64,000 bases of DNA, taken from the NCBI GenBank assembly GCA_947565865.1, contig CANOHT010000007.1:1-64000 (forward strand), in the 5' to 3' direction. The DNA is from an uncultured Clostridia bacterium (GTDB lineage Bacteria > Bacillota > Clostridia > Christensenellales > Aristaeellaceae). The notes under the pieces are model-generated. The model was not told the origin of the DNA. It was given only the letters and a program-made list of their open reading frames with translations, and ran no database searches. Every line of letters starts with the position of its first letter. Position 1 is the first letter of the stretch. Below, in pieces: positions 50,577-59,520 of the stretch. A program made the position numbers and the translations under genes.

Positions 50577-51623
50577 ATGAAAAAGTCAAGAAAAACCTTC
50601 ATCAGCAATATCATCACCTATGGCATGGTCATTTTGGCTTTCGTTGTCTGCCAGGTCATGATGGAGGGCGGCATGATGACCCGTTCCCTCAAGGGCCAGC
50701 TGGTGCCCATCTGCGTCTATGTGGTCATGGCAGTGTCCCTGAACCTGACGGTGGGCATTTCCGGCGAGCTTTCCCTGGGCCATGCGGGCTTTATGAGCGT
50801 GGGCGCGTTTTCCGGCATCGTCATGTCCACCTGGCTGGCCGGCGCTTTCCAGGTGGAAAGCGTGGCCCTTCGCCTGGCGGCGGCGCTAGTTACCGGCGGC
50901 GTGACGGCTGCCATCGCGGGCGTGCTCATCGGCATTCCGGTGCTGCGCCTGCGTGGCGACTACCTGGCCATTGTCACCCTGGCCTTTGGCGAGATCATCC
51001 GCAACTTGCTCAACTGCGTGTACTTTTCCATGGACGGCGGCAGGCTGTACTTCGGCTTCAGCAACCCCAATCTGCCGGGCAAAATGTTCGTCAACGGTCC
51101 CATGGGCGCCACGGGTGTACAGAAGCTAGCTACCTTCACGGCGGGCTTTCTGCTGGTGATGTTCACGCTGTTTGTGGTGCTGAACCTGATTAACAGCCGA
51201 TCCGGCCGGGCCATCATGGCCATCCGGGACAGCCGCATCGCCGCCGAGTCCGTGGGCATCAACGTGACCAAGTACAAGATGATGGCCTTTGTCACCTCCG
51301 CGGCCCTGGCGGGCATGGCGGGCGCGCTGTACGGTCTGAACTACTCCACCGTCGCCGCGGTCAAGTTCAAATTTGATACGTCCATCCTGATCCTGGTTTT
51401 TGTGGTGCTGGGCGGCATCGGCAATATCCGGGGCTCAGTCATCGCGGCGACGCTGCTGACGGTGCTGCCTGAAGTCCTGCGTGAGTTCGGTGACTATCGG
51501 ATGCTGGTCTACGCCGTGGTGCTGATCCTGGTCATGCTGGCCACCAACAGTCCGCTGTTGGGACGGCTGATGGCGCGGGTTCGGCCCGCTGGCGGGGAAG
51601 CGCGAAAGGAGGGGGAAGCCTGA
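50577..51623 (+). CDS. livM: Branched-chain amino-acid ABC permease LivM
   Basis: A 348-residue permease. GELSLGHAGFMSVGAF and RLRGDYLAIVTLAFGEIIR are the LivM signatures. The start ATG 50577 follows GAGGTGGGCGG, 10 nt after livH; the frame is open further upstream but inside livH. The last base overlaps the livG start (TGATG). Confidence 0.93.
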   Translation: MKKSRKTFISNIITYGMVILAFVVCQVMMEGGMMTRSLKGQLVPICVYVVMAVSLNLTVGISGELSLGHAGFMSVGAFSGIVMSTWLAGAFQVESVALRLAAALVTGGVTAAIAGVLIGIPVLRLRGDYLAIVTLAFGEIIRNLLNCVYFSMDGGRLYFGFSNPNLPGKMFVNGPMGATGVQKLATFTAGFLLVMFTLFVVLNLINSRSGRAIMAIRDSRIAAESVGINVTKYKMMAFVTSAALAGMAGALYGLNYSTVAAVKFKFDTSILILVFVVLGGIGNIRGSVIAATLLTVLPEVLREFGDYRMLVYAVVLILVMLATNSPLLGRLMARVRPAGGEARKEGEA

Positions 51624-52483
51624 TGAGCTCATCCAAATTCAAGCCTGACACAAAGATGGTGCCGGTGCCTTCCACCTCCATCGTCCCGGAGCGGGATGTG
51701 GGCAAGCGCCCCGTGCTGGAAGCGCGGCATCTGGGCATTGAGTTCGGCGGCTTGAAGGCCGTGGACGACGTAAACCTGATGATCGGCCAGACGGAAATCT
51801 GCGGCCTGATCGGCCCCAACGGCGCGGGCAAGACCACCGTCTTCAACCTGCTGACGAAGGTGTACCAGCCCACCACCGGCACGGTGATGATTAACGGCAA
51901 GGATACCGCTGGCATGAGCACCATCCAGGCCAACCGCCTGGGCATTGCCCGCACCTTCCAGAACATCCGCCTGTTCGGCAATATGACGGTGGAGGAGAAC
52001 GTCCGCATCGGCCTGCACAACCAGATTCGCTACGGCATGGTTTCCGGCATTTTCCGCCTGCCGACCTATTGGCAGGGTGAAAAGAAGCAGCATGCGCAGG
52101 CCCTTGACCTGCTGTCCATCTTTGATATGCAGCACATGGCGGACGTTAAGGCGGGCTCCTTGCCCTATGGCGCCCAGCGCCGCTTGGAAATTGTGCGCGC
52201 CCTGGCCACGAATCCGAAGCTGCTCCTCCTGGATGAGCCCGCCGCGGGCATGAATCCCCATGAGACGGAGGAGCTGATGGAGAATATCATCAAAATCCGT
52301 GATAAGTTCCAGATAGCGGTATTGCTGATCGAGCACGACATGAACCTGGTCATGGGCATCTGCGAGGGCATCTGTGTGCTGAACTATGGCCGAATCATCG
52401 CCAAGGGCACGGCGCAGGAGATTCAGCAGAACCCCGCCGTCATCGAGGCCTACCTGGGCAAGCAAAAGGAGGCAGAGGGATGA
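51623..52483 (+). CDS. livG: Branched-chain amino-acid ABC ATPase LivG
   Basis: A 286-residue ATPase with Walker A GPNGAGKTT, the LivG-type TFQNIRLFGNMTVEENV, signature LPYGAQRR, Walker B LLLLDEPAAGMN and H-loop IEHDM. About 30 residues precede the conserved domain, longer than usual. The stop overlaps the livF start by 4 nt. Confidence 0.94.
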   Translation: MSSSKFKPDTKMVPVPSTSIVPERDVGKRPVLEARHLGIEFGGLKAVDDVNLMIGQTEICGLIGPNGAGKTTVFNLLTKVYQPTTGTVMINGKDTAGMSTIQANRLGIARTFQNIRLFGNMTVEENVRIGLHNQIRYGMVSGIFRLPTYWQGEKKQHAQALDLLSIFDMQHMADVKAGSLPYGAQRRLEIVRALATNPKLLLLDEPAAGMNPHETEELMENIIKIRDKFQIAVLLIEHDMNLVMGICEGICVLNYGRIIAKGTAQEIQQNPAVIEAYLGKQKEAEG

Positions 52484-53187
52484 GCCTGCTGAAGATTGAC
52501 AACATCCATGTGTTTTACGGGGCCATCCACGCCATCAAGGGCGTATCTTTTGAGGTGAATCAGGATGAGATTGTAACCCTGATCGGGGCCAACGGCGCGG
52601 GCAAGTCTACCACGCTGAACACCATCGCCGGCCTCCTGCGGCCTCGTTCCGGCGCGGTGATGTTTGACGGCCAGAATCTGTCCAGCGTCCCCACGGGCAA
52701 AATCGTCAGCCACGGCATGGCGCTGTGCCCCGAGGGCCGACGGATTTTTCAGCAGATGACCGTCCGGGAAAACCTTGAAATGGGTGGCTTTACCCGGCCT
52801 GAGAAGGAGATTCCCGGCTCCATGGACGAAATGTTTCAGCGCTTTCCCCGCCTCAAGGAGCGGGAAAAGCAGATTGCCGGCACCCTTTCCGGCGGCGAGC
52901 AGCAGATGCTGGCCATGGCCCGCGCGCTCATGAGCCGGCCCAAGCTGCTTATGCTGGACGAGCCTTCCATGGGTCTGGCGCCTATTTTGGTGGAACAGAT
53001 TTTCGAAATCATCAAAGAACTCCATGGCAGCGGCACCACCATCCTCTTGGTGGAGCAGAACGCTCAGATGGCACTGTCCATCGCTGACCGGGCCTATGTG
53101 CTGGAAACGGGCAAGATCACCATGGAGGGCAAAGCGTCGGAGCTGCTGCACAACGACGCGGTGCGGCAGGCGTACCTGGGAAGCTGA
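52480..53187 (+). CDS. livF: Branched-chain amino-acid ABC ATPase LivF
   Basis: A 235-residue ATPase with Walker A GANGAGKST, the LivF hallmark CPEGRRIFQQMTVRENLEMG, signature LSGGEQQM and Walker B LLMLDEPSMGLAP. It completes the importer with LivG. A modest terminator follows at 53387. Confidence 0.95.
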   Translation: MSLLKIDNIHVFYGAIHAIKGVSFEVNQDEIVTLIGANGAGKSTTLNTIAGLLRPRSGAVMFDGQNLSSVPTGKIVSHGMALCPEGRRIFQQMTVRENLEMGGFTRPEKEIPGSMDEMFQRFPRLKEREKQIAGTLSGGEQQMLAMARALMSRPKLLMLDEPSMGLAPILVEQIFEIIKELHGSGTTILLVEQNAQMALSIADRAYVLETGKITMEGKASELLHNDAVRQAYLGS

Positions 53188-53386
53188 CGGGCGTTCTTGA
53201 AATGCTCCCGACGCTTCAAGGCAGATGGCGGCCGCGCCCTGCTTTGGGAGTGAAGGCTCCCTCGCGGCCAGACGCGGCTGTTAGGCGTGTTTTCCGCGTC
53301 GCTGACAACGCCCCGGCCTCGGGCTGTGAATGGTTTCAGCGCGCCTCGGGACGTTCGACACCTGCTTAGGATTCAGGGATATTGGG

Positions 53387-53414
53387 ACAGGCTGGAATGA
53401 TCCGGCCTGTTTTT
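53387..53414 (+). terminator. Terminator after livF
   Basis: ACAGGC (53387-53392) pairs with GCCTGT (53405-53410) with inner GG/CC pairs, followed by TTTT. The rest of the 53188-53673 gap holds a frame behind AAGGAGG (ATG 53492/53498) that runs antisense into metF and looks accidental, plus AGAGCCTTCGGCCCGCAT, which resembles the core of the 12.9-kb repeat. Confidence 0.65.
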
Positions 53415-53673
53415 CTATTTGGATCAAGAATGAACCATGTGAAGGGACTGAATCTTTGTACTCACATGAAACCGTCTCAAAGCAAGGAGGCATGCGGATG
53501 TCGAATGCCGCTCCCGCAGGGAGGCGCAATCGGAATGCCCGGGAAATGAGTGACTGCGGGAAGCTGAGCAAGAGGTTGCCCTGCAAAGCGGCCCCGGTGG
53601 TTTCCGACTGCCCAATCAGAGCCTTCGGCCCGCATTCTTTGAAGGCGAGCTGTCCTTATCATCCCATCCTATG

Positions 53674-54534
53674 TTATTGCCCAATAATATCCGAAAGATT
53701 GTTCATGATGGCCCGGGCAATCCAGGGCTTGTTCATGGTATATAAATGAATATTGTGGATGCCGTTGGCCACCAGGTCAATGATTTGCTCGGTGGCGAAG
53801 GCAATGCCGGCCTGGGTCATGGCGGCGGGGTTGTTGGCGAAGCGGTCAGCGATGGCGGCGAAGCGCGGTGGCATGATGGAGCCGGACAGCTTGACCACCC
53901 GATCCACCTGCCGGGCGTCGCAGATGGGCATGATCCCCGCGCACACCGGTACGTCGATGCCGGAGCGCAGCGCTCTGTACAGGAAATTGTACAGGATGCC
54001 GTTGTCAAAGAACATCTGTGTGGTCAGGAAATCAACCCCCGCGTCCACCTTGCGCCGCAGGTAATCCATGTCCTGAAGGCGGGAGCCGCTCTCGGGGTGG
54101 CCTTCGGGGTAACAGGCCGCGCCCACGCAGAAATCTCCCTGCTGATGGATGAATTCCACCAGCTCGGCGGCGTAGGCGAAGTCACGGCAGGGGGCCCCGT
54201 CCTTGGGCAGATCACCCCGCAGGGCCAGCACATTCCGCATCCCAGCGGCCTGCATGGCCGTCAGCACGTCCCGGACATGATCCCGGCTGGACTGGACGCA
54301 GGTGAGGTGGCACAGGGGTGTCACGCCGCTGTCCTGGACGGCTTGGGCGATGGCCAGGGTGTGGCCGGGGGTGTTGCCCGCCGCGCCATAGGTGACGGAC
54401 ATGAAGGCCGGCTTCAGGGCGGCAATGTCCGCAGCTACGGCTGATACCTGGGCGATGCCGTCAAAGCGTTTGGGCGGGAAAATTTCACAGGAGAGATGAA
54501 CGCGAGGGTCGCGCAGAAGGGCGGCAATGCGCAT
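53674..54534 (-). CDS. metF: Methylenetetrahydrofolate reductase
   Basis: A 286-residue flavoenzyme that reduces 5,10-methylene-THF to 5-methyl-THF. SCEIFPPK carries the catalytic-region glutamate near the N-terminus; SVTYGAAGN, LALRGDLPKDG, DFLTTQMFFDN and AGIMPI are family motifs. ATG at 54534 follows AAAGGAAG. Family length is about 290, so it is complete. The methyl group can feed methionine synthesis or the acetyl-CoA pathway; no partner genes are near. Confidence 0.95.
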   Translation of the reverse strand: MRIAALLRDPRVHLSCEIFPPKRFDGIAQVSAVAADIAALKPAFMSVTYGAAGNTPGHTLAIAQAVQDSGVTPLCHLTCVQSSRDHVRDVLTAMQAAGMRNVLALRGDLPKDGAPCRDFAYAAELVEFIHQQGDFCVGAACYPEGHPESGSRLQDMDYLRRKVDAGVDFLTTQMFFDNGILYNFLYRALRSGIDVPVCAGIMPICDARQVDRVVKLSGSIMPPRFAAIADRFANNPAAMTQAGIAFATEQIIDLVANGIHNIHLYTMNKPWIARAIMNNLSDIIGQ

Positions 54535-54640
54535 GAGGTCGCTTCCTTTCGATATGGGCGGGATGGGAATAAGGTAGCATGGATGGCCGGAATTGTCAAT
54601 GGGATAGCGGACGATGGGAGCGTGGGGCGAAGCCCCAGCC

Positions 54641-54670
54641 TTGACCATTTGTCGGGCGTTGTAGTATAAT
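54641..54670 (+). promoter_or_regulatory. Promoter of polC
   Basis: TTGACC (54641-54646), 18-bp spacer, TATAAT (54665-54670). The predicted transcript starts near 54677 and runs about 310 nt through two 29-bp direct repeats and repeat copy E before the polC start. Confidence 0.75.
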
Positions 54671-54687
54671 AACATAATCGGTCATAC

Positions 54688-54716
54688 GAGGACGGCGCGC
54701 ATAGGCCGTCCCTCAT
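54688..54716 (+). repeat. Left 29-bp direct repeat in the polC leader
   Basis: It begins GAGGACGGCGCGCAT and can fold as a hairpin (GACGGC/GCCGTC). It recurs at 54935-54963 with three substitutions. The two copies bracket dispersed repeat copy E. Confidence 0.75.
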
Positions 54717-54730
54717 AGACCGCCGAGCAG

Positions 54731-54921
54731 TCATGGGAGATGCCGGAGGGCCCGCAGGCCCTCTGGCTCTTGATCGAAAACCAGCGACATGTGCGGTGGC
54801 TTTCGTACTTTTTCGTTAGAAAAAGCTACCTTACACGAGCGAACGGCCGGGAGAACGGCTATGTCGTTCGGCCAGTGAGTGAGTGCAGGACTCAAAAAAG
54901 TGGCGTCAGCCACTTTTTTGC
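54731..54921 (-). repeat. Dispersed intergenic repeat, copy E (reverse orientation)
   Basis: On the minus strand it opens with AAAAAAGTGGC/GCCACTTTTTT (54919-54894), then CTCACTCACTGGCCGAACG, CCGTTCTCCCGGCCGTTCG, CTCGTGTAAG, TTTCTAACGAAAAAG, TGGTTTTCGATC and GCCTGCGGGCCCTCCGGC. It lies wholly inside the polC 5' leader; its hairpin reads as a weak terminator on the polC strand. Confidence 0.75.
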
Positions 54922-54934
54922 CCCCCGGCGAGGG

Positions 54935-54963
54935 GAGGGCGGCGTGCATGGGCCGTCCCTCAT
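54935..54963 (+). repeat. Right 29-bp direct repeat in the polC leader
   Basis: The second copy of the 29-bp sequence (26 of 29 identical to 54688-54716), ending 10 nt before the AAGGAGGCG ribosome site of polC. Confidence 0.75.
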
Positions 54964-54986
54964 TATTTACCAAGGAGGCGAAAGAC

Positions 54987-57900
54987 GTGAGCTATGAGGA
55001 TTTGCTGGGGCAGATTTGTGACGCGCTGCCGCATCTGCGCGGACAGCTGTCCGCTCCCCGGGTGGTTTACGTCCGGGCCCAGGGAAAGGTTTATATCACC
55101 TTTGATTCCGCGGTGCTGGTGGAGGAAAAGACCTTTCTGCGGATGGAGAGCATTCTGCGCCGCATCTTTCCGCAAAAGCCCTTGGCGCTGCGGGTGGTCT
55201 CTCCGGGGCTGAAGGCGGACTTTCTGCGGAATATTGGCGAATACAAGCAGGTGCTGACGGATTTCCTGCGGCGCAACTATCCCGCCTCCGCCAGCTGGAC
55301 GAATCAAATTGACTGGCGCTGTGAGGGCGACCGTATTACCCTGACCTTCCCCGACGCCTTCGCCCTGGAATACATGGGCCGGCAGAACGTGGCCGCCCGT
55401 CTGGCCCAGGCGGTGAAGGACATTTTTTCGGCGGAGGTGCGAGTGGAGCTGACCGTGGCCGGCGACCAGGAGGCTCGGCTGGAGGCGCTGCGCCAGGAGC
55501 GGGAAAAGGAGCAGGCCGTATATACGGTGTGGGAACTCCAATCGCATGACGGCCAGGTCGCGCCCGCCGCCCCCAAGGAGAAGAAGGAGCGAAAGCCCGC
55601 CGCACCACGGCCCAAGAAGGAGGACGCGCCCTCGCCCAAGCCCGAGGCGTCCATCTTCCCTCAGATGACCGACCATGCGCTGGGCAAGCCCATCATGGGC
55701 CGGGGCATCGCGGACAGGCCGGTGGAAATGAAGGAACTGGCCAGCGACTCCGGTCTGGTGGTGGTGCAGGGAGACATTTTCAAGCTGGAAACCAAGGAGC
55801 TCAAGGGTGGCGAAATGCTGCTGGTTTCCTTCGCCATCACGGATTATACCTCCTCCATCCTGTGCAAGACCTTCCTGCGCTTCCGCAAGGGCTTCCGCCG
55901 CAAGGATGACGAGACGCCTCCGCCGCCCATCACCGAGGAGGAGCGCAGGGCGGTGATGGATAAGGTGGAGCAGATTAAGATGGGCATGAACGTCAAGGTT
56001 CGCGGTGAGTGCATGTATGACAGCTTTGCCCGGGAATTGTCCATCTCCGTGCGGGATATGGCGCCCATGGAGCGCGTCGAGCGGGAGGACACCGCCCAGG
56101 AAAAGCGCATTGAGCTGCATATGCACACCAACATGTCCACCATGGACGCCCTGACGCCGGCGGGGGAGCTCATCAAGCGGGCCATCCAATGGGGACACCC
56201 GGCGGTGGCCATCACCGACCATGGCGTGGTACAGTCCTTTCCGGCGGCCTTCAATGCCGTGAAAAAACAGCCCATCAAGCTGATACCCGGCTGCGAGGGA
56301 TACCTGATCGACGATAAGGATGTGGTGGCGGATGCCACCGACCGGAGCCTGGATGAACCCATCATTGTGCTGGACTTTGAGTCCACGGGCCTAAATACCA
56401 TGACCGACCGGGTGATTGAGATTGGCGCGGTGAAGCTGGTGGGCGGCACGGTGGCGGATTCCATGTCTGTGCTGGTGAACCCCCAGCAGCCGCTGAAGCC
56501 GAGAATCACGGAAATCACCGGCATTACCGACCGAATGCTGGCGGACAAGGAGACCGCGGACACCGCCATTCCCGCACTGATGGATTTCATAGGCGATTGT
56601 CCCATTGCCGCGCACAACGCTTCCTTCGACGCCTCGCTCCTCAAAGCGGAGCTGCGCCGGCTGGGGCGAACATTCAAAGCCCCGGTGCTGGATACCCTGA
56701 CCCTGGCCCGGAAGCTGTACCCCGACGTGAAGAGCCATAAATTAGCCAGCGTGTGCAAGCTGCTGGGCGTGTCGCTGAAAAACGCCCATCGGGCCGTGCA
56801 CGACGCCACGGCCACCGCCCAAGCGCTGGCGAAGATGCTCCAGCAGGTGCGGGAGGAGAAGGGCTACGATACCCTGAAGGCCCTGAACCAGCTGCAGGGG
56901 GGCGCCATCGGCGAAAGTCATCACGTCATCCTGCTGGTGAAGAGTCAGGCTGGTCTGGTAAACCTTAACCGCCTGGTGTCCATCGGCCATCTGGACTACT
57001 TCCGCCGCCGTCCGCACATGCCTAAGAAGCTGATTCAACAGTACCGGGAAGGGCTGATTATCGGCAGCGCCTGCGAGGCGGGGGAGCTATTTCGCGCCGT
57101 GCTGGCCGGAGAAAGCTGGGACAGGCTGAAGGAGATCGCCTCCTGGTACGACTATCTGGAGATTCAGCCAATCGGCAACAATGCCTTCCTGGTTCGGGAT
57201 GGCCAGGTAAAGGACGACGAGGGCCTGCGGGAGCTCAACCGCCAAATTGTGCGGCTGGGGGAGGAAATGGGCAAGCCCGTGGTAGCCACGGGGGATGTCC
57301 ACTTCCTGGACCCGCACAACGCCGTCAACCGCGCCATCATTCAAGCGGGGATGGGCTTTGATGACTGCGACAAGCAGCCGCCTTTGTACTTCAAGACAAC
57401 CGACGAAATGCTGGAGGAATTTGCCTATCTGGGGCCCGACAAATGCCGGGAAGTGGTTATTGACAACCCGCGCAGGATTGCCGACCAGGTGGAGACGCTG
57501 CAGCTCTTCCCCAAGCATCCCAAGGGAGAGGATACCTTCCAACCCCTGTGGGAGGAGGCGGCGGACAGCATCCAGTCCATGTCCTGGGGGACGGCCCGGG
57601 AGCTTTACGGCGACCCGCTGCCGGACATCGTGGTGAAGCGACTGGAAAAGGAGCTGAAGTCCATCATTGGCTACGGCTTCGCCACGCTGTACAGCATCGC
57701 CCAGAAGCTGGTGAGCAAGTCCAACGCGGACGGCTACCTGGTGGGCAGCCGCGGCTCGGTGGGCTCCAGCCTGGTGGCCCGCATGTGCGGCATCACCGAG
57801 GTGAACGCTCTGCCCCCCCATTACCGCTGCACCCACTGCCGCAAGGGCTTCTTTGACGTGGACAAGTCAAAGTATCAGGTGGGCGTTGATTTGCCCGACC

Positions 57901-59408
57901 GGGACTGCCCTGACTGCGGTCAGAAGCTGACCAAGGACGGCTTTGACATCCCCTTTGAGGTCTTCCTGGGCTTTGAGGGCGATAAGGTGCCCGACATCGA
58001 CCTGAACTTCTCCGGCGAATATCAGAACCGGGCCCATCATTATGTGGAGGAGCTGTTCGGCCGCGACCATGTGTTCCGCGCGGGCACCATCAGCGGCCTG
58101 GCGGACAAGACCGCCTTCGGCTATGTGGCCAAGTATCTGGAGGAGCGCGGCATCCAGACGGGCAACACTGAGAAGGAACGACTGATGGCGGGCTGCGTGG
58201 GCGTCAAGCGTACCACAGGCCAGCATCCCGGCGGCATGGTGGTGGTGCCCAAGGAGTATGAGATTTACCAGTTCACCGCGGTTCAGCATCCGGCGGACGA
58301 TCTCGGCTCTGACTTTACCACCACCCACTTTGACTTCAACTCCATGCATGATATTTTGGTAAAGCTGGACTGTCTGGGACACGACGATCCCACGGTCATC
58401 CACATGCTGGAGGAATTGACGGGTATCCCGCCAGCGGAGGTTCCCCTGGACGACCCGGCGGTGCGCAGCCTGTTTTCATCTCCCGAGGCCCTGGGGGTGA
58501 CCCAGGAGGACATCGGCTGTACCACGGGCACCTTCGGCGTGCCGGAGTTTGGCACCTCCTTCGTCCGTGGGATGCTGGACGATACCAAGCCCTCCACCAT
58601 GGAGGAGCTGGTTCGCATCTCCGGCCTGTCCCACGGCACGGACGTGTGGCTGGGCAACGCCCAGGACATCATTACCAGCGGCACCGCTACCCTTCGGGAA
58701 TGCGTTTGCTGCCGTGACGATATCATGAATTACCTCATCACCAAGGGCGTGGCGCCCAAGCTGGCCTTCACCACCATGGAGTCCGTCCGCAAGGGCAAGG
58801 GCCTGAAGCCGGAGATGGAGCAGGCCATGCTGGATCACGACGTGCCGCAGTGGTTTATCGACAGCTGCAAGAAGTGTAAATATCTCTTCCCCAAGGGCCA
58901 TGCCGTGGCTTATGTGACCATGGCCCTGCGCATTGCCTGGTTCAAGGTGCACCATCCCCTGGCGTATTACGCGGCTTACTTCACCGTGCGCGGCGATGGC
59001 TTCGACGCCTGTACCATGCTGATTGACCCGGAAACCATTCGGCAGCAGATCAGGCAGATCAAGGACGATCCCAAGGCTACGGCCAAGGACAAGGAGGCGG
59101 TGACCTCCCTGGAGCTGGTGCTGGAAATGAACATGCGGGGGCTCCGTTTTCTGCCCTGTGATTTGTACAAGAGCCATGTCAGCCGCTTCCTGATTGAGGA
59201 CGGCAGTCTGCGCTGCCCCTTTACCAGCCTGGGCGGACTGGGCGAGTCCGCGGCGGAGGCCATCGTCCGGGAGCGGGCCAGGGCCCCCTTCCTGTCCATT
59301 GAGGACTTGAAGGATCGAACGAAGATTTCCAGCGCGGTGGTGGAGCTTCTGCGGGCTCACGGCAGCCTGGAGGGCCTGAGCGAGACCAGCCAGGTCTCCT
59401 TCCTGTGA
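54987..59408 (+). CDS. polC: DNA polymerase III alpha subunit, PolC type
   Basis: A 1473-residue replicative polymerase of Gram-positive type. It has an N-terminal domain and a basic Pro/Lys linker (about 185-215), an OB-fold region, a PHP domain beginning at ELHMHTNMS, and an inserted 3'-5' proofreading exonuclease starting IIVLDFESTGLN (D463, E465) with HNASFD and HDATATA. The polymerase core follows, with a zinc knuckle (CTHC and CPDC, about 948-975) and the catalytic PDIDLNFS (D1003, D1005). The start is GTG 54987, 7 nt after AAGGAGGCG; the frame is open upstream through the repeat. The length fits the family (about 1440). Confidence 0.97.
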   Translation: MSYEDLLGQICDALPHLRGQLSAPRVVYVRAQGKVYITFDSAVLVEEKTFLRMESILRRIFPQKPLALRVVSPGLKADFLRNIGEYKQVLTDFLRRNYPASASWTNQIDWRCEGDRITLTFPDAFALEYMGRQNVAARLAQAVKDIFSAEVRVELTVAGDQEARLEALRQEREKEQAVYTVWELQSHDGQVAPAAPKEKKERKPAAPRPKKEDAPSPKPEASIFPQMTDHALGKPIMGRGIADRPVEMKELASDSGLVVVQGDIFKLETKELKGGEMLLVSFAITDYTSSILCKTFLRFRKGFRRKDDETPPPPITEEERRAVMDKVEQIKMGMNVKVRGECMYDSFARELSISVRDMAPMERVEREDTAQEKRIELHMHTNMSTMDALTPAGELIKRAIQWGHPAVAITDHGVVQSFPAAFNAVKKQPIKLIPGCEGYLIDDKDVVADATDRSLDEPIIVLDFESTGLNTMTDRVIEIGAVKLVGGTVADSMSVLVNPQQPLKPRITEITGITDRMLADKETADTAIPALMDFIGDCPIAAHNASFDASLLKAELRRLGRTFKAPVLDTLTLARKLYPDVKSHKLASVCKLLGVSLKNAHRAVHDATATAQALAKMLQQVREEKGYDTLKALNQLQGGAIGESHHVILLVKSQAGLVNLNRLVSIGHLDYFRRRPHMPKKLIQQYREGLIIGSACEAGELFRAVLAGESWDRLKEIASWYDYLEIQPIGNNAFLVRDGQVKDDEGLRELNRQIVRLGEEMGKPVVATGDVHFLDPHNAVNRAIIQAGMGFDDCDKQPPLYFKTTDEMLEEFAYLGPDKCREVVIDNPRRIADQVETLQLFPKHPKGEDTFQPLWEEAADSIQSMSWGTARELYGDPLPDIVVKRLEKELKSIIGYGFATLYSIAQKLVSKSNADGYLVGSRGSVGSSLVARMCGITEVNALPPHYRCTHCRKGFFDVDKSKYQVGVDLPDRDCPDCGQKLTKDGFDIPFEVFLGFEGDKVPDIDLNFSGEYQNRAHHYVEELFGRDHVFRAGTISGLADKTAFGYVAKYLEERGIQTGNTEKERLMAGCVGVKRTTGQHPGGMVVVPKEYEIYQFTAVQHPADDLGSDFTTTHFDFNSMHDILVKLDCLGHDDPTVIHMLEELTGIPPAEVPLDDPAVRSLFSSPEALGVTQEDIGCTTGTFGVPEFGTSFVRGMLDDTKPSTMEELVRISGLSHGTDVWLGNAQDIITSGTATLRECVCCRDDIMNYLITKGVAPKLAFTTMESVRKGKGLKPEMEQAMLDHDVPQWFIDSCKKCKYLFPKGHAVAYVTMALRIAWFKVHHPLAYYAAYFTVRGDGFDACTMLIDPETIRQQIRQIKDDPKATAKDKEAVTSLELVLEMNMRGLRFLPCDLYKSHVSRFLIEDGSLRCPFTSLGGLGESAAEAIVRERARAPFLSIEDLKDRTKISSAVVELLRAHGSLEGLSETSQVSFL

Positions 59409-59520
59409 CGGCGCAGGACGCCGGAACCTCCGCCAAGGCGGGGAATATCCTGAAGAAAAGCGGCAGCCTGCACGGGGCTGAGCCGGGCCGTCTGAGGGCG
59501 GACGGCGAACGGAGGAAATG

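Noticed and set aside
53492..53749. An 86-codon plus-strand frame behind AAGGAGG near 53.5 kb
   Set aside because: It runs antisense into the conserved 3' end of metF and its product has no recognisable feature. The ribosome-site match alone is not enough.
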